Under the pieces are notes generated by a model that was given only the letters and a program-made list of their open reading frames with translations, was not told the DNA's origin and made no database searches. A stretch of 64,000 nt of DNA from UBA6623 sp965248235 (GTDB lineage Bacteria > Acidobacteriota > Terriglobia > Bryobacterales > UBA6623). Each line of letters starts with the position of its first letter. Positions within the stretch are counted from its first letter, which is position 1. Shown piece by piece: positions 8,828 through 18,511 of this stretch. Location of the stretch: assembly GCA_965248235.1 (NCBI GenBank), contig CBDFIU010000003.1, positions 682,001 through 746,000 on the forward strand, written 5' to 3'. A program made the translations under genes and the position numbers.

Positions 8828-10051
8828 CTATAACGGTAAGATCTCTTCCCGGTCGGGATCGAATTTCAGCCGCCGCTTTTGCAAATAAGCGACGTTACCG
8901 AGGTGCGAGGCCTGCGCGGATCGGTGGCCGATCCAAACATCGCCGTTGGGCCGCTGGCGGCTTCTCACGCAATCAATGAAATTATTCACGTGACTAATGG
9001 TCAGGTTGCCCTCCGCCTTGACGACGGTCGGCTCCGCCTCGGGGTCGGGCGTGTAGAAGGCAAAGTGCCGCCGGTCGATCAACAGACGTCCTTCCGTGCC
9101 GGCGATCTCCACCGCCGCGCCGCGAATGCCGGGCGCGAGCGTTCCCTCGAAGGTCGCGCTCCATTCGCCGGGATACTCGAGAACCGTGTTAATCGTGTCG
9201 GGGGCCGTGCGGCCGTCCTTGTAGGCGTAAATGCCCCCCGCCGAAACCGCCGAGATCGGATTGTCCTGCTCCATGAACATATGGACCACGTCGATCCAGT
9301 GGGTGAATAGATCAGTAATCTGGCCGCCGCCGAAATCGAGATACGCACGGAAATTGGCGTACTGTTGCGGGTCGTAGTCGCGCCATTTCACCGGGCCAAG
9401 GAAGCGAGCCCAGTCGAGGTTCGACGGCAGCGATTGCAACGATGCCGGGGCTTTGCGCAGGTGCGCGCTGTTGCCGTGCCACCATGTGCGGGCCAACGTA
9501 ATCTTCCCCAGCCGGCCCGTGTCGAAGTACTCTTTCTTGGCATGTAGATAGTGCGCCCCCGAACGCTGTTGCATGCCCACCTGGCAAACGCGGTTGTTCA
9601 CGCGAACCGCCTTCACAATCGGCGGCCCCTCTTCGATCCGCAACGTCAAGGGCTTCTCGACGTAGATATCCTTGCCCGCGTTAGCCGCGCCAATCGCGAC
9701 GCCGGCGTGCCAATGGTCGGGCGTCGCAATCAAGACCGCATCGACGTCTTTTTCATCGAGTAGCTTGCGGTGATCGGAAAAGCCGCGGGCCTCGGTAGCT
9801 GTTTCCATCGCTTGGTCCACGCGGCCCGCGTAGACGTCGCAGATCGCCGAGACATGAATCGCCTCGTTCTCCAGAAACGCCTTCATCACGCTCTGACCAC
9901 GCTGACCGGCCCCAATCAGGCCCAGCCGAATCTGATCATTGGCTCCGAGAATCCGCGAGTACGAACCCGCGGTCATCGCCATCGCGCCCCCGGCCGCCAT
10001 GCGAAAGACATCACGACGGTGTAACGTTGAGTCGGACATGCCGGGAATCAT
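8828..10051 (-). CDS. Tat-exported Gfo/Idh/MocA-family oxidoreductase
   Basis: NAD(P)-dependent oxidoreductase of sugars or inositol-like substrates; exact substrate unknown. ATG 10051 (MIPGMSDSTLHRRDVFRMAA) is chosen because AAGGAG lies 9 bases upstream. The N-terminus holds a twin-arginine motif, HRRDVFRM, before a hydrophobic stretch, so it is probably exported folded. Rossmann motif GLIGAGQRGQ (residue about 43), then IATPDHWH and VEKPLTL with the conserved Lys of the EKP motif. The C-terminal domain has GGGQITDLFTHWIDVVHMFM. About 407 residues, usual for the family. It lies 128 bp downstream of the TonB receptor gene on the same strand and may be co-transcribed. Confidence 0.9.
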   Translation of the reverse strand: MIPGMSDSTLHRRDVFRMAAGGAMAMTAGSYSRILGANDQIRLGLIGAGQRGQSVMKAFLENEAIHVSAICDVYAGRVDQAMETATEARGFSDHRKLLDEKDVDAVLIATPDHWHAGVAIGAANAGKDIYVEKPLTLRIEEGPPIVKAVRVNNRVCQVGMQQRSGAHYLHAKKEYFDTGRLGKITLARTWWHGNSAHLRKAPASLQSLPSNLDWARFLGPVKWRDYDPQQYANFRAYLDFGGGQITDLFTHWIDVVHMFMEQDNPISAVSAGGIYAYKDGRTAPDTINTVLEYPGEWSATFEGTLAPGIRGAAVEIAGTEGRLLIDRRHFAFYTPDPEAEPTVVKAEGNLTISHVNNFIDCVRSRQRPNGDVWIGHRSAQASHLGNVAYLQKRRLKFDPDREEILPL

Positions 10052-10110
10052 ACCACAGTGCTCCTTGAGAAAATTCATCGGACGGGATCGGACGTCGGCG
10101 CCGACCTGGC

Positions 10111-10148
10111 GCACGCTTTCAGCGTGCCGTGTCGCCACTCCTGGCGAC
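10111..10148. other. Two small hairpins between the TonB receptor and oxidoreductase genes
   Basis: GCACGCTTTCAGCGTGC (10111-10127) and GTCGCCACTCCTGGCGAC (10131-10148) are perfect 7-bp-stem hairpins four bases apart. There is no T-run, so they are more likely mRNA-stabilising or processing stems in a bicistronic message, or small repeats, than terminators. Confidence 0.4.
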
Positions 10149-10179
10149 ATGTCTTGTCTCTTGCGCCAATCGTCGCGGC

Positions 10180-13100
10180 CTAGAAAAGCAGCTTCACCCC
10201 AAACTGAATCTCACGCCCGTCGCGAGCCGCCAAGACTCGGCCAAACCCGGGCGTTCCGAAGACCGCGTTCGGCTGGCGAAAGTTCGGGGTGTTGAACACG
10301 TTGAAAAACTCAGCGCGAAATTGCAGCGTCGCGCTGCCGCCCAGCCCTGTTTCCTTCAGCAGCGAGAAGTCCAAATTCCGCAACGACGGCCCACCGAGAA
10401 TATTGCGTCCGGCGTTCCCGAAACTACCGAACTCGGGCAGCGCGAAGGCCTCCCCCGCGAACCACCGCGACGGGTCGCGGCTCCCTAATATCGGATTGCC
10501 AATGACGTTCGGCCTGTCCGCCGCCCCCCCGAGAAATGAAATACCGGTATTGCTGTTATCCAGCTCGCTCGGTAACACCACGCTGAAGGGTTGGCCCGTC
10601 TGCAGTGTCCAAACCCCGTTCAACATCCACCCCTCCGTCAGGGTTTTCAGCGGCCCGCTCAGGTTGCCTCCCAAACGGTGTCCGGCTCCCATCGGCAGCT
10701 CGTAAACCCAGCTTCCTGAAAAGCGCTGCCGTAGATCGAAGCTCGACAATCCGCGCTCGGCCGCGGTGTTGAAGCTGTCTTGTGGAAAGTTGTTGTCCGT
10801 GGAGCTGCGAAATACGTTGGAGGCGTTGTCAATCGCCTTCGACCAAGTGTAGGAAAACATCCCCGTCAGCCCGCCGCGAAAACGGCATTGCAACTGCGCT
10901 TGCAAGCTGTGATACGTCGAATGAGCGGCCGCTTCCACTTGATCGATCGATTGATAAAACGGCACCGGCCGAAAGTTCGGAAAGCGCGGGCTCGGCGCCG
11001 CCTGGTTGATGTCGCGGCCGGCGAGCAAATTCACGCCCGACGTGCCGTGGTAGCCCACCTCGAAGATCACCTCGTCGCTCATTTCCCCCTGGAAAGTGAA
11101 GTTCCACTGTTGCGCGTAACTCGATCGGAGCCGGCGGTCATACGTAAAGGCGCTCGGAGGAACCGGCGCCTGCAAACCCGACGGCCAAGGGTTGTCGATC
11201 ATGATCGGTCCGGTTTCGGCTGAAGGGAAGAAGAGCTGGAAGTTGAACAGCGGCGGGTTGAAGTAGATCGCTTGCCCGGGAGCCAGCGGCGAGGTGTTGT
11301 AGTAGATCCCGTAACCCGCGCGTACCACCATGCGCTGCGAGGGGCTCCAGGCCAACCCGACCCGCGGCGCGATATCGTTGCGGTCGCTTTCGTAGCCCGC
11401 CCGCGGGATCCCGCCCGTCCCCACCTGCACCGTCGAAAACGACGTCGGGTCGTAGAGGTACGCGCGATCCTGGGCGTCATGCGCCGGCGTGTTGTATTCG
11501 TAGCGTAGACCGAGGTTCAGCGTCAGGTTGCGGCGCGGCTTCCAGCCGTCATGGACAAAAAGGCTGGTGTTCCCCGTCCGTAGCGCCTGCGGGTTGTCCG
11601 AAACCGCCCCCCCGGTAAAGGTCGGCAATCCCAGCAGCAAATCCGCCAACGGGTTTCGCGTGAAGGCTCCCAGAAAATTGATCATGCCGCGCGTGAGAAC
11701 ATCGCGGAATGCATCCTGGCGAATCCAATGCCGCTCCACGCCGAGCCGCAGCAGGTGGCCGCCCTCGGCATAACTCGCCGTGTTGAGAAATTGGTAACTA
11801 TCCACAACGCTGTCTTGCGGGTTGTTCCCTTCATCCCCCAACGGAGAAAACCCCGTCACGCTGATTTGGCTCAACCCCAAATCGCGTTCCCGTGACGAAA
11901 AATCGGGCAGCCCGACGGACTGGTTGATGCTCGTCCCCGAGTTTTCGTGGAACGTTCGGTTATCCACCCGGTTGTAGCCGAACCGAAATTCGTTGACCCA
12001 GCGCGTGCCGATCGTGTGGGTTTCCGCCACCATCAGGTTTTGCCCGCGCTCGTCGAAGTCGTTGCCGAAGCCGGGAATCAGCGTCGCGCTGCCCGTTGCA
12101 AAAGGCTCGAACAAGTTGCTGTCCCCGAAACTGTAGCGCCCCGTCAGCCTGCCGTCGACCCCGAGCTGCTGATCCAAGCGCACGTCGAATTTGTCGTTCC
12201 GTCGGCGCTGCGTCGGTGAAGCGACAAAGTTTTGGCCGAACGCTTGGCGATTGGGCCAAGGATAGAGGTTCGCAATCGCCGCTCCGATCGGATGTGAAAA
12301 CGGCAGCTTCCGATCGGCAAAAGGCTGCCCCGTAAAAATGTTGATCGGGGCGGGGAACAGACTTTGGGAAAAATCGCCCGCGCGCTCGGCCGCCGTCGGC
12401 ACGTTGGTCGTTTGCGTGATCGCGCGACGCTCGGCAAGACCTTCGTAGTCCACAAAGAAAAAGCTGCTGCCGGGACGCAGCGCGCCGCCGGCGGCGAACC
12501 CGAATTGGTTGCGCCGCAAATTCGGTTGCCCCGCCGGTGGATCGTCGAAGAAATTCCGCGCATCGAGGGAATCGTTGCGCAGAAATTCATACACCGAACC
12601 GTGAAAGTTGTTGCGTCCGCTCTGGAGAATCACCGCCACTTGTCCGCCGCTGTTGCCGCCGAAAGTGGCCTCGGTCCCCGATGTGTGAATCCTGAACTCT
12701 TGAACGGCGTCGACCGCCGGGTTCAGCGTGAAGCTGTTCAAGATCGGATCAACCGCGTAAACACCGTCGTAAATGTAGGCATTCTGCGCTTCACGCAGAC
12801 CGTTCGACTGAAACGACAAACGGCCGCGCGACGAACCGGGCGAGCCTTCCACGCTCGGGGAAACCCCGGGCGCCAGCAGCGCCAACTCCAAAAAGTTCCG
12901 GCCGTTCAGCGGCAAGTTGACAATGTAGTTGTTCGGAATAACCGCGCCTACCGCCGAGGACTGCGTCTCGAGCACCACCTGCCGGGCCACCACGGTGATT
13001 TCTTCCGTCACCTCGCCCACCTGCAATGGAAAATCCACGGACGCCTGTTCACCCACGGACAATCTCAACCTGGTCTGACGCAACTTTTGAAAGCCGTCCG

Positions 13101-13359
13101 CCGACGCGCTGATTTCGTAGACTCCGGCCGGCAGCGAGGGCAGAGCGTAATCCCCTCTCCGATTTGTCAGCGTGGATCGCGACACGCCCGTACCCGTGTG
13201 AACCGCCGTTACGGCCGCTCCGTGAATCGCGGCTTCCGAAGCATCCAGAACACGCCCGCGAACGGCTGATTCCACCTTCTGTGCCCGCGCGGCGCCCGAA
13301 CTCAAAAGGCACAAAACCGCCAAGCAAGCAGCGAAACTGAACTTTCGAAAACACGTCAT
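10180..13359 (-). CDS. Oar-type TonB-dependent receptor with carboxypeptidase-regulatory-like domain
   Basis: Outer-membrane receptor/porin of the acidobacterial Oar-like type, about 1,059 residues, expected to import oligosaccharides or other large solutes. ATG 13359 (MTCFRKFSFAACLAVLCLL) has GGAAAGAG about 7 bases upstream and opens a signal peptide ending near ARA. Residues about 30-115 are a carboxypeptidase-regulatory-like beta-sandwich (SAVRGRVLDASEAAIHGAAV, then GDYALPSLPAGVYEISA). The plug follows (VNLPLNGRNFLELALLAPGV). A long beta-barrel ends in the typical FNVFNTPNFRQPN and IQFGVKLLF with terminal Phe. It is divergent from the GH127 gene across 256 bp, so the two sides probably form one carbohydrate-use locus. 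Confidence 0.93.
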   Translation of the reverse strand: MTCFRKFSFAACLAVLCLLSSGAARAQKVESAVRGRVLDASEAAIHGAAVTAVHTGTGVSRSTLTNRRGDYALPSLPAGVYEISASADGFQKLRQTRLRLSVGEQASVDFPLQVGEVTEEITVVARQVVLETQSSAVGAVIPNNYIVNLPLNGRNFLELALLAPGVSPSVEGSPGSSRGRLSFQSNGLREAQNAYIYDGVYAVDPILNSFTLNPAVDAVQEFRIHTSGTEATFGGNSGGQVAVILQSGRNNFHGSVYEFLRNDSLDARNFFDDPPAGQPNLRRNQFGFAAGGALRPGSSFFFVDYEGLAERRAITQTTNVPTAAERAGDFSQSLFPAPINIFTGQPFADRKLPFSHPIGAAIANLYPWPNRQAFGQNFVASPTQRRRNDKFDVRLDQQLGVDGRLTGRYSFGDSNLFEPFATGSATLIPGFGNDFDERGQNLMVAETHTIGTRWVNEFRFGYNRVDNRTFHENSGTSINQSVGLPDFSSRERDLGLSQISVTGFSPLGDEGNNPQDSVVDSYQFLNTASYAEGGHLLRLGVERHWIRQDAFRDVLTRGMINFLGAFTRNPLADLLLGLPTFTGGAVSDNPQALRTGNTSLFVHDGWKPRRNLTLNLGLRYEYNTPAHDAQDRAYLYDPTSFSTVQVGTGGIPRAGYESDRNDIAPRVGLAWSPSQRMVVRAGYGIYYNTSPLAPGQAIYFNPPLFNFQLFFPSAETGPIMIDNPWPSGLQAPVPPSAFTYDRRLRSSYAQQWNFTFQGEMSDEVIFEVGYHGTSGVNLLAGRDINQAAPSPRFPNFRPVPFYQSIDQVEAAAHSTYHSLQAQLQCRFRGGLTGMFSYTWSKAIDNASNVFRSSTDNNFPQDSFNTAAERGLSSFDLRQRFSGSWVYELPMGAGHRLGGNLSGPLKTLTEGWMLNGVWTLQTGQPFSVVLPSELDNSNTGISFLGGAADRPNVIGNPILGSRDPSRWFAGEAFALPEFGSFGNAGRNILGGPSLRNLDFSLLKETGLGGSATLQFRAEFFNVFNTPNFRQPNAVFGTPGFGRVLAARDGREIQFGVKLLF

Positions 13360-13615
13360 AAACAGGCTCTTTCCGGTTTCTTCCGATTCCGCGATCAAAG
13401 GGCCATCTTATCGATCGTCGAGGTAGCCTGTCTAGGGGTTGCCGAATCCTCGATGGGGGGGTCGAACAGCGTTTGGGGAAGACCGCGGGCCGAATTGGGG
13501 CCGCCCGCCGGAATCGCGCGGCCGACGCACCCCGGTATTCAAAGGACCGTCTTGCTTTCCCGTGACCGTTCGTCGAACATAGGAGTCTGCGTTTCCGCCC
13601 TGGGAGGTTGAATCC

Positions 13616-16069
13616 ATGGCACGAGCACGGCTCCACAACGACGGTCTTTTCTTTCGAATGATGGCGGGAGCGGCGTTGGCCGGTTCTCTATTTGTGGCGG
13701 GTTGCCAACAGGGTGCGCCCGTCAATCGCGTCTCGCCCAAAGTCGCGCCGCAAGCCGCGCCTTTCTCGCTCTCGGACGTTCGCGTGACCGGCGGACCCTT
13801 CGCCGAAGCCTCGAAACACGACGTTCGCTATCTGCTTGAACTCGAACCCGACCGCCTGCTTCACAACTTCCGCAAGTTTGCCGGCCTGGAGCCGAAAGGC
13901 GAGATCTACGGCGGCTGGGAGAGTATGGGCTTGGCCGGACATACGTTGGGCCATTATCTGACCGCCCTGTCGATCCACCACGCATCCAGCGGCGACGAGC
14001 GGTTTCTCGAAAGAGTGAATTACATCGTCGACGAGCTGGCGGCCGTGGCGAAAGCGCGCGGCAACGGCTATATCGGCGGCATGCCGGACGGCGAGGAAGT
14101 TTTCGCTAAGGTTTCGCGGGGCGAAATCGAAACCGAGCGCTTCAACCTCAACGGGCTTTGGGCACCCTGGTACACCTTGCACAAAATCATGGCGGGTTTG
14201 CTCGATGCCCATGAGTTATGCGGTAACAAAAAGGCCCTCGATCTTGCCGCCGGGTTGGCCGACTGGTCTCACGAAACCACGAAGGATCTCAGCGGCGAGC
14301 TGTGGCAAAAAATGCTCTATTGCGAGTACGGGGGGATGAATGAAGTCTTGGCGAACCTCTACGCCGTCACCGGTGTCGAACGCTATATCGAGCTGTCACG
14401 GAAATTCCACGACCGCGAAATGCTCGACCCCCTGGCGCGCCAAGAGGACCGCCTCGACCGCTTCCATGGAAACACGCAAATTCCGAAGGTCATCGGCCTC
14501 GGCCGCCGCTATGAACTGTTCGGCGACGAAGTCCTGCGTTCGAGCGCCGAGTTTTTCTGGGACCGCGTTGTCAACCATCACTCTTATGCCACCGGCGGTC
14601 ATGGAGAAGATGAGCATTGGGGCCCTCCCGATCAACTCTCCGACCGGCTCGGCGTGACGACGCAGGAAACCTGCAATACCTACAACATGCTCAAGCTGAC
14701 CCGGAAATTGTTTTCCTGGACCGCCGACGGCAAGTACGCCGATTTCTATGAGCGCGCCCTCTACAACCACATCTTGGGCTCGATCGATCCCGACACCGGC
14801 CGCACGATCTATTTCCTGCCGCTCAAGCCGGGACATTTCAAGACCTATTGCACGCGTGATAATTCGTTTTGGTGTTGTACCGGCTCAGGCTTCGAGAATC
14901 ACGTCAAATACAACGACAGCATCTATTTCCACGGCGGCGGCGAAGATCTCTACGTGAACCTGTTTGTGCCGTCGGAAGTCAATTGGCGCGACGCCGGGTT
15001 AACGTTTCGCCAGGAAACGGAATTCCCCGAACAAAACTCGACTCGTCTAACGGTTTCGGCCGCCCAGGCGCGCGAGGCGACCGTTCACATCCGGCATCCC
15101 TGGTGGGCTGACGGATCGTTGCGGATCGAACTCAACGCCGAAGCCCTCGAGGGAGAAAGCGAGCCGGGCGGTTATCGCGTGATTCAACGCAGCTGGGTCG
15201 ACGGCGATTCGATCACTGTTACCTTCCCGATGAATTTGTCTGTCGAGCCCGCTCTGGGGGGCGATTCCCGCGTGGCCATTCTGTACGGGCCGGTAGTTCT
15301 GGCGGGGTTGATCGACGCCGAGGGCATGGCCGCTCCGATGCCCTACGCCGGGGAGCAGCAGGCTTTCGGCGCGCTACCGACGCCGCCGGCGCCCGACTTG
15401 GCGGCCAACGCCGACCATGTGAGTGACTGGGTTGAGCCGGTGGAAGGCGAGCCGCTGACTTTTCGCACCAAGGGGGTCGGGAGGCCCGACGACGTAACGT
15501 TGATGCCGCTCTACCGCATTCATCAGGGACGCTACAACGTCTATTGGAATTTGTACGACGAGAAAGGATGGCGTCAGGCCGATCGAAGCCGTCGGGGCGC
15601 CGAGCGGTCCCGGACGCGAATCGAGGCCGCGACAATCGACGAGGTTGAGCTCGGCGACGAGGAACAGGAAAAGGCTCACACGTTCTCCGAGGAAGGTTCG
15701 CGAGCCGCCGCCTTTCGAGGCCGGCGATGGCGAGACACACGGGATGCGGGCTGGTTCGCCGTCAAGATGAAGGTCGACGGCGAACGCCCAATGCGTCTGA
15801 TCACAACGCGATCGACAGCCGGGAGCAGTCGCTGGAACCGCATCGACAATCTGGAATTCGACATTCAAGTGGACGGGCAACGCATCGGAGGCGCTGAAGA
15901 ACTCGACCCAACCCAAACTCTCGACGATTACGACGACTACTACGAAACGACGTACGCCATTCCGGCCGCCTTGACGCGCGGCAAGCGGGAAGTTGAAGTG
16001 AAGTTTCAGTCCAAGGCCGATAAGCGCGTCGGCAGCGTCTATCACCTCCGCGTGACGAGGGGCGGGTAG
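13616..16069 (+). CDS. GH127 (DUF1680) beta-L-arabinofuranosidase-like lipoprotein
   Basis: Glycoside hydrolase expected to release L-arabinofuranose or related sugars, probably at the cell surface or in the periplasm. GGGAGG precedes ATG 13616. A lipobox ends at VAGC near residue 30, suggesting a lipoprotein. The DUF1680 (alpha/alpha)6 domain spans about residues 50-620: GGWESMGLAGHTLGHYL, NGYIGGMPDG, LWAPWYTLHKIMAGLLD. The zinc/cysteine active site of GH127 is visible as GGHGEDEHW (probable acid/base Glu), TTQETCNTYNMLKL and FWCCTGSGFENH (nucleophile Cys of the CC pair). After about residue 660 comes an extra beta-rich C-terminal domain (RMP-type RLITTRSTAG, VYHLRVTRGG). Followed 46 bp on by the mutarotase-like gene. 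Confidence 0.92.
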   Translation: MARARLHNDGLFFRMMAGAALAGSLFVAGCQQGAPVNRVSPKVAPQAAPFSLSDVRVTGGPFAEASKHDVRYLLELEPDRLLHNFRKFAGLEPKGEIYGGWESMGLAGHTLGHYLTALSIHHASSGDERFLERVNYIVDELAAVAKARGNGYIGGMPDGEEVFAKVSRGEIETERFNLNGLWAPWYTLHKIMAGLLDAHELCGNKKALDLAAGLADWSHETTKDLSGELWQKMLYCEYGGMNEVLANLYAVTGVERYIELSRKFHDREMLDPLARQEDRLDRFHGNTQIPKVIGLGRRYELFGDEVLRSSAEFFWDRVVNHHSYATGGHGEDEHWGPPDQLSDRLGVTTQETCNTYNMLKLTRKLFSWTADGKYADFYERALYNHILGSIDPDTGRTIYFLPLKPGHFKTYCTRDNSFWCCTGSGFENHVKYNDSIYFHGGGEDLYVNLFVPSEVNWRDAGLTFRQETEFPEQNSTRLTVSAAQAREATVHIRHPWWADGSLRIELNAEALEGESEPGGYRVIQRSWVDGDSITVTFPMNLSVEPALGGDSRVAILYGPVVLAGLIDAEGMAAPMPYAGEQQAFGALPTPPAPDLAANADHVSDWVEPVEGEPLTFRTKGVGRPDDVTLMPLYRIHQGRYNVYWNLYDEKGWRQADRSRRGAERSRTRIEAATIDEVELGDEEQEKAHTFSEEGSRAAAFRGRRWRDTRDAGWFAVKMKVDGERPMRLITTRSTAGSSRWNRIDNLEFDIQVDGQRIGGAEELDPTQTLDDYDDYYETTYAIPAALTRGKREVEVKFQSKADKRVGSVYHLRVTRGG

Positions 16070-16115
16070 TTTGCGAGGGTTGCGCCTCGGGTGGCGAGAA
16101 AGGCGGAGTAACGTT

Positions 16116-17294
16116 ATGCCTGCCGGAACTCGATCGGTCGGACTGCTGTTGGCTCTCTTGGCGGTCGCGCCGCTGTCCGCGCAATCCCCCAACAAACCCG
16201 TCCGCGAGGGCGACTTTCAAGGCAAGCCGGCACTCATTCTCTCGAACGGGGTAATCGAGTTGACCGTCCTTCCCATGGGCGCCTCTTTCGCGGCCGTCAC
16301 TCTAAGGGACGACCCGGAATCCTTCAACCCCCTCTGGGACGCTCTTCGCGCCGACCGCGAAGCCGGCAAGCCCATGCGCGACAACGGCGGCCTCGGACAT
16401 TTCATCTGCGTCGACGGCTTTGGCCCGGCGTCGCCCGAAGAAAGCCGCGCGGGCATGCCGATGCACGGTGAAGCCCACACGCTCGAGTGGTCGACCCGCT
16501 CGGTCGGTCGCGAAAGCGGCGTGACCAAACTGGTTCAGACCGTGCACTTGCCGAGTGCGCAACACAGGATGACTCGAACGGTCGCGATCGCGGACGGCGA
16601 AAACGTCGTCGCGGTCGACAGTCGACTCGAAAATCTACTGGCATTCGACCGGCCCGTCAGTTGGGCCGAACACGCCACAATCGGCTCGCCTTTCCTGGAA
16701 CCAGGCGTAACCGTCGTGGACATATCGGAAAACCGAGCCCTCACGCGTCCCGACCAAAAAAGTCTGCAAAGCCTCGGTAATCGCCTCGCCGCGGGCGAAG
16801 AGTTTCCTTGGCCCATGGCCCCACTCAAGGCCGGCGGCACAGTCGACTTACGCGCGGCGCCGGCCAAACCGAATTCCATCGACCACACCGGCCACTTGAT
16901 GGCGTCCGATCGCCGACTGGCCTTCGTGACTGCGTTGCATCCCGAAAAGCGCCTATTGTTGGGATACGTTTTTCGTCGAGCCGAATTTCCGTGGCTGCAG
17001 ACCTGGGAGTTCTATCCTGAGCAGGGCCTGCGCGCTCGCGGCCTCGAATTCGGAACGCAAGCCTTTGACCTGCCCCGCCGCGACGTCATCACGCAAAATC
17101 GCTTGTTTGGCGAATTGCTCTATCGCTGGCTTCCCGCGAGATCAGCGATCGAGACGCGTTTCTTGATGTTCTGGGTCCGAACGCCCGAAGGTTTCCTCGG
17201 AGTCGACGACATCGTCTTCGACAACAACCAACTCAAATTAAGCGACACCCGCTCCGACCAAACCATCATCCTCAAAGCCTCGCTGGGAATTTGA
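16116..17294 (+). CDS. Secreted mutarotase-like (galactose-mutarotase fold) protein of unknown function
   Basis: ATG 16116 (MPAGTRSVGLLLALLAVAPL) is preferred over 16071 because it opens a signal peptide and has GCGGAG upstream; about 393 residues. The body reads as a beta-rich protein: ILSNGVIELTVLPMGASFAA, ETRFLMFWVRTPEGFLGVDD. This resembles aldose-1-epimerase/DUF4432-like carbohydrate-binding folds, but I cannot name a catalytic pair with confidence. It follows the GH127 gene closely on the same strand, so a role in handling the released sugar is likely. The last 175 bases are overlapped in antisense by the run-on IS481 transposase frame. Confidence 0.65.
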   Translation: MPAGTRSVGLLLALLAVAPLSAQSPNKPVREGDFQGKPALILSNGVIELTVLPMGASFAAVTLRDDPESFNPLWDALRADREAGKPMRDNGGLGHFICVDGFGPASPEESRAGMPMHGEAHTLEWSTRSVGRESGVTKLVQTVHLPSAQHRMTRTVAIADGENVVAVDSRLENLLAFDRPVSWAEHATIGSPFLEPGVTVVDISENRALTRPDQKSLQSLGNRLAAGEEFPWPMAPLKAGGTVDLRAAPAKPNSIDHTGHLMASDRRLAFVTALHPEKRLLLGYVFRRAEFPWLQTWEFYPEQGLRARGLEFGTQAFDLPRRDVITQNRLFGELLYRWLPARSAIETRFLMFWVRTPEGFLGVDDIVFDNNQLKLSDTRSDQTIILKASLGI

Positions 17295-18511
17295 CGAGTC
17301 CTTGGGCTCAAAGACCGGCCTCCCCCGGCCGGTCCCCTCTTCAACCCGGCTAACGGTTCACGTACTCCGGCGACCCGATTTTCGCGCACATCGAAGCGCC
17401 CCAGTTCGAGCGTCGAGAACCACACCCGATAGATCCCATCGTCAATTGCCTCGAGCCCGACCGGCTCTCCCCCCAACACTTCGCTCACAAAGATCCGTCG
17501 CCCCCGCCAGTACATCTCTCCTCGTTTCCCCACCATCCGACGCAGGTAGCCCGGCGGATACTCCACCGCCGGCAGCTGCCCCCGATAGCTCCTCGGCGAG
17601 CCGTAATACACACTCGCCGGTCGTCTCTGTCCCAATGCCTGATGCGGCCGCTGCTCGTTGTACTCCCGACAAAATCGACCGAACTCTCGCTGCTGCGCCC
17701 GCTTGGTCGCCGCCGGCGGTTCGGCCGTGTGTTGCTTCAAGGTCCGATGAAATCGTTCCTGGCGTCCGTTCGCGCTCGGCGTCCCCGGCGGAATCCGCTC
17801 CACCCCGATTCCCAACTTCACCCACCAGATGCTCAGCCGACTCAATCCCGCGATCGCCCGACTCGCAAACGGCGCTCCGTTGTCGCTGCGAATCCGCTTC
17901 GGCAGCCCGTATTGATGGAAGACCGTCGCCATGACCGCCTGCACGTGCGCGAAATCACAGCCCTCGAGTGCCTGGCAACACAGCACGTAACGGCTGTGAT
18001 TATCGATCAACGTCAGCGGGTCGATACGCTCGCCGTTGCGCGCCCGAAACCATCCTTTGAAATCGATCGAAACGACATCGTTGGGAGCCTCGGCGTGCGC
18101 CAAGGGTTGTTCGTAGGGCGGCGTGCGGCGGCGTTTTTTGCCCGGCCGCGTGAGCCCTTCGTGATGCAGGATTTCCCCGATCGTCGACGTCGCCGGCGGC
18201 TTTCTTTTCGGCTCTTTCTCTTCCAGCAGCGCCCGAATCTTCGGGGCGCCCCACAACGGATGCTGGTGACGAAGGGCGAGAATCCGCTCGACCGTTTCCG
18301 GGCTGCATCGATTGGGATGGTGCAGCGGCGCCCGCGAAAGGTCCTCGAGCCCGGCGCGGCCGTTTTGTTGATAGCGCTCGACCCATTTGTAGCCGATGCG
18401 GCGTTGAATCCCATAGCGCCGGCACAGCGCCGCCATGGTGTCGTGTTGTTTCATGTAATCATTGATGAACAGCTCGCGTTGCGTCATGTGGTTTGTGGTT
18501 TCCCAAGGCAT
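17120..18511 (-). CDS. IS481-family transposase, probable C-terminal run-on
   Basis: DDE (rve) transposase. ATG 18511 opens MPWETTNHMTQRELFINDYM, the usual MPWK-like start of the family, then a helix-turn-helix (MAALCRRYGIQRRIGYKWVE). The integrase core shows VSIDFKGWF (Asp), IRSDNGAPFAS (Asp) and NGRQERFHRTLK (Glu), followed by YNEQRPHQALG. After the usual C-terminal VWFSTLELGRFDVRE the frame stays open for about another 80 codons, crossing a hairpin and running antisense into the mutarotase-like gene. That tail is probably not native. The family normally ends near VWF..LELG, so the original stop may have been lost at the element's left end. Confidence 0.88.
   Translation of the reverse strand: MPWETTNHMTQRELFINDYMKQHDTMAALCRRYGIQRRIGYKWVERYQQNGRAGLEDLSRAPLHHPNRCSPETVERILALRHQHPLWGAPKIRALLEEKEPKRKPPATSTIGEILHHEGLTRPGKKRRRTPPYEQPLAHAEAPNDVVSIDFKGWFRARNGERIDPLTLIDNHSRYVLCCQALEGCDFAHVQAVMATVFHQYGLPKRIRSDNGAPFASRAIAGLSRLSIWWVKLGIGVERIPPGTPSANGRQERFHRTLKQHTAEPPAATKRAQQREFGRFCREYNEQRPHQALGQRRPASVYYGSPRSYRGQLPAVEYPPGYLRRMVGKRGEMYWRGRRIFVSEVLGGEPVGLEAIDDGIYRVWFSTLELGRFDVRENRVAGVREPLAGLKRGPAGGGRSLSPRTRQIPSEALRMMVWSERVSLNLSWLLSKTMSSTPRKPSGVRTQNIKKRVSIADLAGSQR
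17313..17334 (+). terminator. Hairpin after the mutarotase-like gene
   Basis: GACCGGCC (17313-17320) and GGCCGGTC (17327-17334) form an 8-bp perfect stem with a six-base loop, 19 bp after the stop at 17294. Only a short CCCCTCTT follows, so a full intrinsic terminator is not assured. Confidence 0.45.

Noticed and set aside
15374..16195. Long minus-strand open frame opposite the GH127 gene
   Set aside because: It is a shadow of a gene with clear GH127 motifs; high GC makes such antisense frames common.
17295..17400. Left inverted repeat of the IS481 element
   Set aside because: A partial match to the right-end motif exists near 17352, but it lies in the same orientation and inside the transposase frame, so it is not a terminal inverted repeat.
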